Both the position numbers and the translations under genes were made by a program. The notes below the pieces were generated by a model. The model was given only the letters and a program-made list of their open reading frames with translations. It searched no databases and was not told where the DNA came from. From Sphingobacterium sp. (GTDB lineage Bacteria; Bacteroidota; Bacteroidia; Sphingobacteriales; Sphingobacteriaceae), in NCBI GenBank assembly GCA_031253985.1, contig JAIRVH010000223.1:46232-110231 (forward strand): a DNA stretch of 64,000 nucleotides. The letters are read 5' to 3'. This document shows positions 22,249 to 31,902 of the stretch, one piece after another (position 1 is the first letter of the stretch; each line of letters begins with the position of its first letter).

Positions 22249-22267
22249 GGTTTATTTGGTTATTTAA
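22249..22267 (-). promoter_or_regulatory. Candidate sRNA pairing site in the first susC leader
   Basis: Plus strand GGTTTAT-TTGGTTATTTAA equals sRNA copy B segment 51988-52008 minus 2 nt, so the minus-strand susC mRNA is complementary to the sRNA 10-28 nt upstream of AUG. Confidence 0.4.
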
Positions 22268-22553
22268 CGAAGTAAATGAACCCAAATATCAAAAATCGCG
22301 AACAGCAAAAGGAGGAGTTTTTGTTCAAATAGGTGGAAAAAACAGCTTCATTCCTGATTTTCAGTGCGATTAAATGGATTTTAAAAAAAATACAAACCTA
22401 CCTCCCGGCATCCTCTGATTTTTCTTCGGGTCGACGACCATTTCAGCGCGAAAATAAAGTGGAGATCTGAAAAACTTGTGAGAGCCCCCTACCGCCCGGA
22501 AGATTATCAATTCTGCAATAAAATCGATATATTGTCCCCAAATCAAATTAAAA

Positions 22554-25451
22554 GTGAGGGAGTCGATGACAACAAAAAAATATAGTAACGTCTATATCTT
22601 TTGGTTTTGCACCATTTTATTTGTTTTGCTGCACAGGGGCTATTGCCAGACAATCATACCTACTGGAACACCTTTTGTAAAACAATACAAAAAAGGCCAG
22701 TATAAAGCCGGCAATCAGAACTGGTCATTGGCAGTAGATAAAGATGGCCGTATTTATAGCGCAAATACCGAAGGCCTGCTGCAATTTGACGGCCAATACT
22801 GGCGTGTATTTCCACTTCCCAATCATTCAACAGTCCGGAGTGTTGCGATCGGCAAAGATGGGAAGATCTACACGGGCGGAAGAGGAGAATTTGGTTATTG
22901 GACTTCCAAATCTTTTGGCAACTTGACCTACCATAGCCTCTCTAAGCTAGTGCAGGACAAAACCTATTTTCCAAATGAAGAAATATGGAAAATCATCGTG
23001 GAAGGCCAGCGGGTATTTTTCCATACTTTTTCCAAATCCTACATCTGGGAAAACAATACCATAAGACAGCTAACAGCAAAAGGAGAACCTTTTTTATTTC
23101 CGCATCAGCTGAATGACAAGTTATTTTTTGAACAGTTGCCAAGTGGTCTGCACGAATTTAAACAGGGTAAATTGATTCCCGTAAAGGGAAAAGATGTCCT
23201 GAAAGATAAAAATGTGCTCGCCCTATTGCCTTTCGATACAAATACGTCGCTTATTGCCACCTCACGAAATGGTCTTTACCTGATGAAAGCCGACGGAACG
23301 ATCATACCCTGGTCCGTTCCGGCAAACCAGCTCTTAAGTCAATCCCAGATAAACAACGGTATATACCTGTATGATGGACAGTATGCCTTTGGTACCATTC
23401 AAAACGGTGTTATTGTCATCAACAAAAATGGGCAGGTCATTCAGCATATCAATAAAAACAATGGGCTCCAGAACAACACAGTGCTCAGTATCGTCAAAGA
23501 CAATCAAAAAAATATCTGGGTGGGACTGGATAATGGCATTGACCGCATTGAAATTAACTCCCCCCTATCATTTTATACTGACTTTGTCGGAAAAATTGGT
23601 ACCGTTTATACATCGATTATCTATCAGGGAAAAATCTATCTTGGAACCAACAAGGGATTATTTTCGAGTGAATGGAAAGGTTTAAACAATTACAATTCAC
23701 TAAATTTTGCCCAGATTCCCAATTCAAACGGTCAAGTTTGGACTTTGGCTATATTTGGGGATGAGCTCATCTGCGGGCATAATGATGGAACCTTCAAACT
23801 GGTTAATGGCCGACTTGAGAAGATTTCGAAGATCACAGGTGGATGGGTTTTCAAGCCTATATTCGGCACAAAAAATATCCTTCAGGGGAACTATACGGGC
23901 TTATCGAAGTTTACCTTTGATGGTGTAACTTTACGGTTTGTCCAGCAGTTTTCAGGGATTAAGGAGCCGATCCGATTTTTGGCACAAAAGGATAGCCATG
24001 CTTTTTGGATCGGAGACTGGGGGCAGATACAGCTTCTTGGACTTGATCCAAGTTTCCAGCAAGGTAGTATTTTGTTTTCCTCCAAACAGGACAGCATCGC
24101 CTCCAAGAGGCAATTTACTGGAATTTATACCTTAGAAAATAATATTGTATTCGCCACAGATAGCGGATTTCTCCAATTCGACAATATCGTAAAAAAATTC
24201 AGTTATGCGGATGAATTAAATACCGCATTAGGCAGCTATAAAAATTCAAATAAGGTCATTCCGATCAATACAAACAGCTACTGGTTTATTCAAAAAACCA
24301 AAATTGCGAAAGTTGATTTTGACAGCAAAGGCAAGTTGCACATTGACTCCAATCTGCTCAGTCCCTTGCAGGACCGGATGATGAATAATTATGAAAACAT
24401 CCTTCCCATTGAAAATCAATACTATCTCATTGGTTTAGATGATGGATTTGCGATCTATCGTCATTCCGATAAAGCACAAAAACATACCTTGCCGCTTCCG
24501 CAAATATCGCAACTCGTCAACTTGACAACAGGACAGGCTATTATTCCAGATTCTTCTTTAAAATTATCGTCGTCAGACAATAACCTTAGAATCAGTTTTT
24601 CATGCCCTTACTATTCATCTTCGCCGCTTCAATATCAATATTATCTCGAAGGTCACTCAGACGATTGGTCGGAATGGAACGAAATTGCCTATCAAGATTT
24701 CACGAACCTGCCCTATGGAAAATTTCAGATTAAAATAAGGGCGAAAAACAATACTGGACTGATTTCGGAAGTCCAGGTATTTTCCTTTACCATTCGGTAT
24801 CCATGGTACCTCTCCTGGTGGGCAAAGGCATTTTATGCACTGGCTATGCTAGCGCTCATCTATTTAGCTTATCAGCTTAATCTTCAACGGGAGCGCAAGC
24901 GTCAATTTCAGATACGTCGAAAATGGCTGGAAGAAAAGAAGATTGCCCTGGAACGGGAAAACGAACAAAAAGAAAAAGACTGGATCAAACTTAAAAATCA
25001 GCAATTGGAGGACCAGCTTCAGTTAAAGAACAAAGAATTGGCTAATGCAGCACTCAATATTGTTTATAAGAATGAGATGTTGAACAACCTGCACGACGAA
25101 CTCAAGCAACTTAAGGATGCCGAGGGAAACAAACTGAGTTCTGATGAGCTGAAAAAAATCAACAAACTCATCGATGACGCCCATAATGACGATCGTGACT
25201 GGCATATCTTTGAACGAAGTTTTAACGAATCACATGAGAATTTCTTCAAGAAATTGAAACAGGAGTTTCCGGACCTAGTCCCCAATGATCTAAAACTATG
25301 TGCCTATTTAAGGCTTAATATGTCAAGTAAAGAAATCGCCTCATTGCTTAATATCAGTACGCGTGGTGTCGAGATCAGACGCTATCGGTTGCGCAAGAAA
25401 CTAGGCCTCCCAACAGACAAAAACCTGTCCGAATTCCTAATGGAACGTTAA
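22554..25451 (+). CDS. Propeller/Y_Y_Y sensor with C-terminal LuxR-type HTH transcriptional regulator
   Basis: Reg_prop-like repeats, Y_Y_Y region, single TM, coiled coil, C-terminal LNISTRGVEIRRYRLRKKLGL. Confidence 0.9.
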   Translation: MRESMTTKKYSNVYIFWFCTILFVLLHRGYCQTIIPTGTPFVKQYKKGQYKAGNQNWSLAVDKDGRIYSANTEGLLQFDGQYWRVFPLPNHSTVRSVAIGKDGKIYTGGRGEFGYWTSKSFGNLTYHSLSKLVQDKTYFPNEEIWKIIVEGQRVFFHTFSKSYIWENNTIRQLTAKGEPFLFPHQLNDKLFFEQLPSGLHEFKQGKLIPVKGKDVLKDKNVLALLPFDTNTSLIATSRNGLYLMKADGTIIPWSVPANQLLSQSQINNGIYLYDGQYAFGTIQNGVIVINKNGQVIQHINKNNGLQNNTVLSIVKDNQKNIWVGLDNGIDRIEINSPLSFYTDFVGKIGTVYTSIIYQGKIYLGTNKGLFSSEWKGLNNYNSLNFAQIPNSNGQVWTLAIFGDELICGHNDGTFKLVNGRLEKISKITGGWVFKPIFGTKNILQGNYTGLSKFTFDGVTLRFVQQFSGIKEPIRFLAQKDSHAFWIGDWGQIQLLGLDPSFQQGSILFSSKQDSIASKRQFTGIYTLENNIVFATDSGFLQFDNIVKKFSYADELNTALGSYKNSNKVIPINTNSYWFIQKTKIAKVDFDSKGKLHIDSNLLSPLQDRMMNNYENILPIENQYYLIGLDDGFAIYRHSDKAQKHTLPLPQISQLVNLTTGQAIIPDSSLKLSSSDNNLRISFSCPYYSSSPLQYQYYLEGHSDDWSEWNEIAYQDFTNLPYGKFQIKIRAKNNTGLISEVQVFSFTIRYPWYLSWWAKAFYALAMLALIYLAYQLNLQRERKRQFQIRRKWLEEKKIALERENEQKEKDWIKLKNQQLEDQLQLKNKELANAALNIVYKNEMLNNLHDELKQLKDAEGNKLSSDELKKINKLIDDAHNDDRDWHIFERSFNESHENFFKKLKQEFPDLVPNDLKLCAYLRLNMSSKEIASLLNISTRGVEIRRYRLRKKLGLPTDKNLSEFLMER

Positions 25452-25482
25452 ATTTCCCTTGCAAACACTACATCATTACCAC

Positions 25483-25528
25483 ACACGAGCTTTAGTGTAT
25501 AAAACACACTAAAGCTCGTGTTATTTTA
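25483..25528 (+). terminator. Intrinsic terminator after the Y_Y_Y/LuxR regulator
   Basis: 16-bp perfect stem ACACGAGCTTTAGTGT/ACACTAAAGCTCGTGT (25483-25498/25506-25521), then TATTTT. Confidence 0.8.
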
Positions 25529-25716
25529 CGAAAAACACACCTATAAAAATCTAGCTATCAAATCGATAATATAAAAACAAAATCAAGTTGAGCAGGCGGA
25601 AATTTCGTGTAGTAGTGATGTGCAAATGTTAAATTTTGGCAAAGTTGTACTACATCAACATATTTGCTTCAGGGAAATAACCAAAACATTTTAAACAAAC
25701 ACCAAAAATTTACGAT

Positions 25717-28700
25717 ATGAGGAATCTATCCGCATTATTTTTGACATCCATGGTCGTCTCGGTTGCCTATGGACAAACTTCTATACAAGGAGTGGTCAAA
25801 GATGGCTCAAGCATGATATCCATGCCTGGGGTCACCATTAGCATCAAAGGGAAGGCAGTATCTACAAAAACCGACGCAACGGGGAAATTTCAAATCAACG
25901 CCTCTCCTACCGATTCACTGGTCTTTAATTTTCTGGGTTATCGCACACAAACCGTCTACATTGGCAATCAAACGCAACTCAATGTTTTCCTAGAGAATCA
26001 AAATCAAGCATTGGAAGAGGTCGTTGTTATCGGTTACGGTACGCAAAAGAAAGCTGATCTGACCGGATCGATCAGTTCATTGAAATCGTCCGATATCACA
26101 AAACAACCAGCAATGTCGGCCATGCAGTCCATACAGGGTAAAGCTGCCGGTATTAATATCATTGCCAACGAAGCGCCTGGGTCTTCACCCAACGTTATTG
26201 TCAGAGGTCTGGGAACAGCTCTAGGCGGAAGAAATCCACTCTATATTGTGGACGGTATCGCACAGATGGACATCAATAATATCAATCCGTCCGATATCGA
26301 ATCCATGGATGTTTTGAAAGACGCCTCTTCGGCTTCAATTTATGGTCTAAGAGCAGCAAATGGTGTTATTATCGTGACCACCAAGAAAGGCAAAACTGGA
26401 ACTCTTAGTATTAATTATGAAAGTTATGCTGGATTAAAGACCGTCCTGAATAAAGTAAAAATGGCGAATGCTTCTCAATTTTCGCAGTATGCAAATGAAT
26501 ACTGGGCGTCCACTGGCGAAAAATTTAGTTTAGCTCCCCAACAAACCTACGATACGGATTGGTACGACGAACTATTAAAAACGGGTTCGGTCTTTAACAA
26601 TGCTGTAAATATTTCCGGCGGTACCGAAAAAATTGACTATTTCGTATCGGCCAACAATTTTACGGAAAACGGTATTTTAGATGGCTCGAAATATGTTCGA
26701 AATACCATACGAAACAATAATGTATACAAATTTCTAAATAACCGTCTGAAATTTAGTCAAAATGTAAACTTAACATTAACAAACTCTACACCAAAACCTT
26801 ACAGTGCATTTAATACGGCATACCGACAAGCCCCTATTATGCCTATTCTTTATGACAATGGTAGATACGCAACGGGCTACTATAATCAAACTACGGGACT
26901 AGGCGGTTTAACTGGCGCTCCTAACGATATTATGGCCAAATTAAATGATGAAGGCAATCCGTTATACGAGGTTCTTCGTCAAAACGAAAAAATAAATACA
27001 CTTCGTCTTCAAGGTAGCTTCGAAGGAGAATTTAAAATCACCGATTATCTAAAAGTCAATTCACGTATTGGTGGAAATAAATTTTATTCTAAACAACGTG
27101 TTTTTACAAATATAAAAGACCGTTGGTTAAATGCTAATCCACAGAAAACTGACCAAGACTTCGCGGCAAATAAGGCAGCATCTTCCGATGACATTCAGTT
27201 TGCCAACAATAGTTTGAATTATGTTGATCTAGAACAGTTCCGTTGGTCATGGGAAAACTTTTTAACATTTAACAAGAGTTTTGACAAACATCATATCGAA
27301 GCGGTATTAGGTATGTCCCGCGAAAAGTATGACATCAATAGTATGAGCAGTATGACGGGTTACGATGTTCCGGAAAAAGAGCAATATTGGAATATCAATC
27401 TCGCGAATAGTACCCAAGGTGCAGATTACGACCGTATTGCCCTTCAGACTTATTATACCCCGCGTGCATTGGCATCTTATTTTGGGCGAGTTCAATATAA
27501 TTACGATAGTAAATACTATTTAACAGCAACATTACGCCGGGATGGTTCTAGTGTATTTCGTAATACGGGCAAATACTGGGGCACATTCCCTTCCGTAGGA
27601 TTAGGCTGGACAGTAACCAACGAAGATTTTATGAAGGATGCCACTTGGATCAATCTCTTGAAAGTACGCGGAAACTGGGGAAAACTTGGTAACCAAGATA
27701 TTCCACTCAATGTTTCCACAATTTTACAAAGCCCAGAAAGTTCCAACTACAATTATGTATTTGGCCCAGAACAAAACATGGTGTTTGGTAGTGCCTATGG
27801 GACCCCTGCTAAAAATTTAAGCTGGGAGGTTACAGAGGAAACTGGCGCCGGACTGGATTTCGCATTTCTTAACAACCAACTGTCAGGTTCCATAGATTAT
27901 TATCATAAGATGAATACCAATGCGATCTTGTTGGTTACACCGACATATACTTCTGCTTATGAAGAAAAATTTTATGACCATGGAGCAAAAATCCTGAATC
28001 AGGGGGTTGAGCTTGCTTTAAACTGGAATAAATCAATCTCCTCAGATTTCAGCTATAATGTAGGTATAAATTATGCCTACAACAAAAACACTGTTAAGGA
28101 AGTAAAAGCTGCTTATGATGGCGATCAAGGTGGTAGTTTGAACAATGGCGAATTAACAAAACAGCTCCGGGTAGGTCAGCCTATTTATGGCTGGTGGATG
28201 TATGAAACAAACGGCGTATTCCAGGATGACAACGATGTCAAAAATTACCCATCAAACGGTCCCGCCAGGCCAGGATATCTGAAATTTAAAGATCAGAATG
28301 AGGATGGTATCATTGACACCCGTGATCGTGTTTTCTTTGGTTCATTCTTACCTTCTTCCACTTATGGAATTAATTTAGGGATCAACTATAAAGCGATAGA
28401 TTTTAATTTATCTGGATATGGGGTTTCTGGCAACAAAGTATACAATGGATTAAGAAGTGCGCGCATGAACGCAGGTCAAAATGTTGACCTAGAGACTTTT
28501 GAAAACCGCTGGACACCAGAGAACCATACGAATGCACATCCCGGAGCAGATAGGTCATATCTACCTTCCAACTATTACTTAGAGTCAGGTAGTTATTTCC
28601 GTATCAACAATATAACGCTAGGTTATACATTTAATAATTTATATAGTTCAAAATCTAAATTGAGGTTGTATGTAACAGCTCAAAATCCTTTTATGTTTAC

Positions 28701-28824
28701 GAAGTATAGTGGCTTCTCTCCTGAACTGGCCGGAGATGGAAGCCCAAATCTAACATCCGGGATAGAGCTCTCAGCTTATCCAACCACACGTAATTTCCTT
28801 TTTGGACTTAACATGCAATTTTAA
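25717..28824 (+). CDS. SusC/RagA family TonB-dependent receptor
   Basis: EEVVVIGYGTQKKADLTGSI, NGVIIVTTKKGK. Confidence 0.97.
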   Translation: MRNLSALFLTSMVVSVAYGQTSIQGVVKDGSSMISMPGVTISIKGKAVSTKTDATGKFQINASPTDSLVFNFLGYRTQTVYIGNQTQLNVFLENQNQALEEVVVIGYGTQKKADLTGSISSLKSSDITKQPAMSAMQSIQGKAAGINIIANEAPGSSPNVIVRGLGTALGGRNPLYIVDGIAQMDINNINPSDIESMDVLKDASSASIYGLRAANGVIIVTTKKGKTGTLSINYESYAGLKTVLNKVKMANASQFSQYANEYWASTGEKFSLAPQQTYDTDWYDELLKTGSVFNNAVNISGGTEKIDYFVSANNFTENGILDGSKYVRNTIRNNNVYKFLNNRLKFSQNVNLTLTNSTPKPYSAFNTAYRQAPIMPILYDNGRYATGYYNQTTGLGGLTGAPNDIMAKLNDEGNPLYEVLRQNEKINTLRLQGSFEGEFKITDYLKVNSRIGGNKFYSKQRVFTNIKDRWLNANPQKTDQDFAANKAASSDDIQFANNSLNYVDLEQFRWSWENFLTFNKSFDKHHIEAVLGMSREKYDINSMSSMTGYDVPEKEQYWNINLANSTQGADYDRIALQTYYTPRALASYFGRVQYNYDSKYYLTATLRRDGSSVFRNTGKYWGTFPSVGLGWTVTNEDFMKDATWINLLKVRGNWGKLGNQDIPLNVSTILQSPESSNYNYVFGPEQNMVFGSAYGTPAKNLSWEVTEETGAGLDFAFLNNQLSGSIDYYHKMNTNAILLVTPTYTSAYEEKFYDHGAKILNQGVELALNWNKSISSDFSYNVGINYAYNKNTVKEVKAAYDGDQGGSLNNGELTKQLRVGQPIYGWWMYETNGVFQDDNDVKNYPSNGPARPGYLKFKDQNEDGIIDTRDRVFFGSFLPSSTYGINLGINYKAIDFNLSGYGVSGNKVYNGLRSARMNAGQNVDLETFENRWTPENHTNAHPGADRSYLPSNYYLESGSYFRINNITLGYTFNNLYSSKSKLRLYVTAQNPFMFTKYSGFSPELAGDGSPNLTSGIELSAYPTTRNFLFGLNMQF

Positions 28825-28835
28825 TCACCTTAGTT

Positions 28836-30275
28836 TTGAAGACAATGAAAATTAACAAACTTTATATAGCAATTCTTCTAAGTGGAGGCATTGCGCTGCA
28901 GTCTTGTAAAGACAATAGTTTTCTTGATGTTCCGTCAAAAGAACGTGTAGAAGCCGAAGATAGCGAAACTGTCAATACACCCGAACAATTCGTTAACGGC
29001 ATCTATGGCATGTTTACTGATTGGGATTACGCTTTTTCTTTTTTAGGCATAACAGAAATGATTTCTGACAACGCAGATAAAGGTAGTTCAGCAACCGACG
29101 CAGGAGGAGACAAATTATTATTAGACAATCTGACCTACACATCTACTGCAGGTTCATTCAAATCGATGTGGATCCGCTGGTACAAATCAATAGGCAGAGC
29201 AACACAGGCAATTGAATACACCGAAAAATTTGGATTGACGGACGAAACTTATAAAAACAGATTGATTGCTGAAGCCCGTTTTTTGCGTGCCCTGAATTAT
29301 TTCTACCTTGTACGTGGATGGGGTGATGTGCCTATCCAAGACCGTGATTTGATAAAGAGAGAACCCGCAGCTGAAGTATACGCCTATATTGAAGCTGATC
29401 TACAGTTTGCTATAGACAACTTACCTGTTAAATCTGCCTATGCGGCAAAAGATTTGGGTAGGGCAACGAAAGGTGCCGCGCAAGGGTTGCTATCTAAAGT
29501 ATATTTATACCAAAATAAATGGCAACAAGCTGCTGATATGGCAAAAGCGGTTATTAATTCTGGGGGCTATAGCCTAGAAACTGATTATGCAAAAATCTGG
29601 CGATTAGAAGGGGAAAATGGTCCTGAATCGCTCTTTGAATGGCAGGCCCGGGGTAGTTCAATTGCCCATGGTATTCAGCAATATAGTCAAGTGCAAGCGC
29701 CTCGTGGAGGAGCAGTCAATTTAGGCTGGGGTTTTAATATCCCAAGTCAAAACCTATTGGATGCCTTCAATGCCGAAAAAGATAATATCCGCCGTGATGC
29801 AACAATTATTTTCAGGGGTGAAACTCTGTACGATGGCCGTCTGATAGACAACGGTGTTGAAAATCCGATGTATAATGAAAAAGCGTATTCTTCTGCGAAC
29901 GGCGGAGCCGGTGACACAGATAAAAACGTGCGCTATCTCCGTCTAGGTGAAATTTATCTTATCCTGGCTGAAGCTGCAAATGAGGTTGGGAATAGCAGCG
30001 AGGCGCTGAATGCACTGAATACTGTCCGTACACGGGTGAAATTAGCCAATGTAACGACAACAGACCAAGCACAGCTACGCCAACTGATCTGGAAAGAAAG
30101 ACGGCTTGAATTAGCGTTTGAGCACGACCGATGGTTCGATCTGATCCGTACAAAACAGGCAAAAACAGCCATGGCTGCAAATGGAAAAACGTTCCAGGAT
30201 AAAATGATGCTTTTCCCGATTCCAGAAGATCAACGTATCCAGACACCTGACATGCCGCAAAATAGCGGTTGGTAA
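28836..30275 (+). CDS. SusD/RagB family outer membrane lipoprotein
   Basis: Lipobox GGIALQSCKDNSF, SusD repeats, WKERRLELAFEHDRWFDLIRT. Confidence 0.95.
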   Translation: MKTMKINKLYIAILLSGGIALQSCKDNSFLDVPSKERVEAEDSETVNTPEQFVNGIYGMFTDWDYAFSFLGITEMISDNADKGSSATDAGGDKLLLDNLTYTSTAGSFKSMWIRWYKSIGRATQAIEYTEKFGLTDETYKNRLIAEARFLRALNYFYLVRGWGDVPIQDRDLIKREPAAEVYAYIEADLQFAIDNLPVKSAYAAKDLGRATKGAAQGLLSKVYLYQNKWQQAADMAKAVINSGGYSLETDYAKIWRLEGENGPESLFEWQARGSSIAHGIQQYSQVQAPRGGAVNLGWGFNIPSQNLLDAFNAEKDNIRRDATIIFRGETLYDGRLIDNGVENPMYNEKAYSSANGGAGDTDKNVRYLRLGEIYLILAEAANEVGNSSEALNALNTVRTRVKLANVTTTDQAQLRQLIWKERRLELAFEHDRWFDLIRTKQAKTAMAANGKTFQDKMMLFPIPEDQRIQTPDMPQNSGW

Positions 30276-30296
30276 CTATTTATACAAAATAACTCC

Positions 30297-30330
30297 GTTC
30301 AAACGGCCTTTGGCCGTTTGAACATTTTTT
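30297..30330 (+). terminator. Intrinsic terminator between susD and the GH144-like gene
   Basis: 12-bp perfect stem GTTCAAACGGCC/GGCCGTTTGAAC (30297-30308/30312-30323) followed by ATTTTTT. Confidence 0.85.
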
Positions 30331-30351
30331 CAAGAATTAAACAACATATCC

Positions 30352-31737
30352 ATGAGAAAACGAATAGCATATCCTGCTCTTACCGGTATAGCTTTGGCGC
30401 TTATTCTCAGCAGTTCGTGCCAAAATACGACCACTGGTAGCCCAGACAGTCCCTCAAAAATTGATTCAACCAGCGGAAGCAAGATCAATGAAGATTCGCT
30501 ATTGACCAATATTCAGCAACATACATTTCAATATTTTTGGGAAGGTGCTGAACCTACTTCCGGCCTTGCTAGAGAACGCATCCATATGGATGGTGTTTAC
30601 ACCCAAAATGATCGTAATATCGTGACCATAGGTGGCAGTGGCTTCGGACTCATGGGTATGATCGTCGCGATGGAACGGGGTTTTATCAGTCAGGAACAAG
30701 GCCTTCAAAAGCTGGATCACATCATGGACTATCTTGGCAAAATCGAACGATTTAAAGGAGCTTGGGCACACTGGTACGATGGAGAACTGGGTACAGCGAA
30801 ACCGTTCAGTGAAAAAGATAACGGTGGCGACATTGTTGAAACGGCATTCTTAGCCCAAGGCCTAATCGCCATTCGGGAGTACCTAAAGGATAAAGGTGAT
30901 TCCGCTCAGCAGGTTGCCCAAAAAGCAGATAAACTATGGAAAGAAATCAATTGGAATCACTATACAAACGGACAAAATGTTATTTATTGGCATTGGAGTC
31001 CAAAATTTAACTTCCAGCAAAATCATCCCGTCAGAGGATATGATGAATGTCTGATCACCTATATCTTAGCCGCTTCCTCTCCTACTTATCCGATTGCACC
31101 CCAAGTGTATCATGAGGGTTGGGCAAGATCTGGAGCCATTAAAAGCTCCGCTAAAAAATATGACATTCCACTCGTGCTGAAGCACAATGCCAAAGAAGGT
31201 GAAGTGGGTCCGCTTTTCTGGGAACATTACTCCTATTTAGGATTGAGCCCTAAAGGATTAAAAGATCAATATGCAGATTATTGGGAAGCGGCAAGCAATC
31301 ATGTTAAGATCAATTTAGCATACGCAGATCTGAACCCGAAAGGTTACAAAGGTTATGGTTCAACGAAAGGCTGGGGCTGGACGGCCAGCTATTCCATCAA
31401 CGGCTACGATGCGCATCATCCAGACAACGACCCCGGTGTGATCTCACCGACAGCGGCTTTATCGTCTATGCCCTATACCCCACATGAAAGCATACAATTT
31501 GCACAATACTTAAACAATCAGCTCGGAAATAAAATCTGGGGTAAATATGGCTACTATGATGCCTACAGTGAAACCGCAAATTGGTATCCACAACGTTATC
31601 TAGCCATCGATCAGGGCACCATTATCGTCATGATCGAAAATTACAGAACAGGAAAAATCTGGGATCTATTTATGCAGGCCCCAGAAATTCAACAAGGACT
31701 AAAGAAACTCGGTTTTACCAGTCCTTATTTAAAGTAG
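30352..31737 (+). CDS. GH144-like endo-beta-1,2-glucanase (glucoamylase-type (alpha/alpha)6 fold), lipoprotein
   Basis: TFQYFWEGAEPTSGLARER, GGSGFGLMGMIVA, YDECLITYILAASSPTYP, SKGWGWTAS-like GSTKGWGWTASYSINGYDAHHPDND; SSSC lipobox; next to GH3. Confidence 0.85.
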   Translation: MRKRIAYPALTGIALALILSSSCQNTTTGSPDSPSKIDSTSGSKINEDSLLTNIQQHTFQYFWEGAEPTSGLARERIHMDGVYTQNDRNIVTIGGSGFGLMGMIVAMERGFISQEQGLQKLDHIMDYLGKIERFKGAWAHWYDGELGTAKPFSEKDNGGDIVETAFLAQGLIAIREYLKDKGDSAQQVAQKADKLWKEINWNHYTNGQNVIYWHWSPKFNFQQNHPVRGYDECLITYILAASSPTYPIAPQVYHEGWARSGAIKSSAKKYDIPLVLKHNAKEGEVGPLFWEHYSYLGLSPKGLKDQYADYWEAASNHVKINLAYADLNPKGYKGYGSTKGWGWTASYSINGYDAHHPDNDPGVISPTAALSSMPYTPHESIQFAQYLNNQLGNKIWGKYGYYDAYSETANWYPQRYLAIDQGTIIVMIENYRTGKIWDLFMQAPEIQQGLKKLGFTSPYLK

Positions 31738-31902
31738 TGGCCTATGGAATCATTTTCAATCCGTCACACGTTGAAAATGGTTCCTTCCACGAAAATGATA
31801 GGACATCCGATCAAGAAAGATCAAGGATCATCTTGAACGCTTGACATATACTTACCATGTAGCGCGGAAAGCAAAATCCATGCGCGCAAAAAAAATAATA
31901 CG

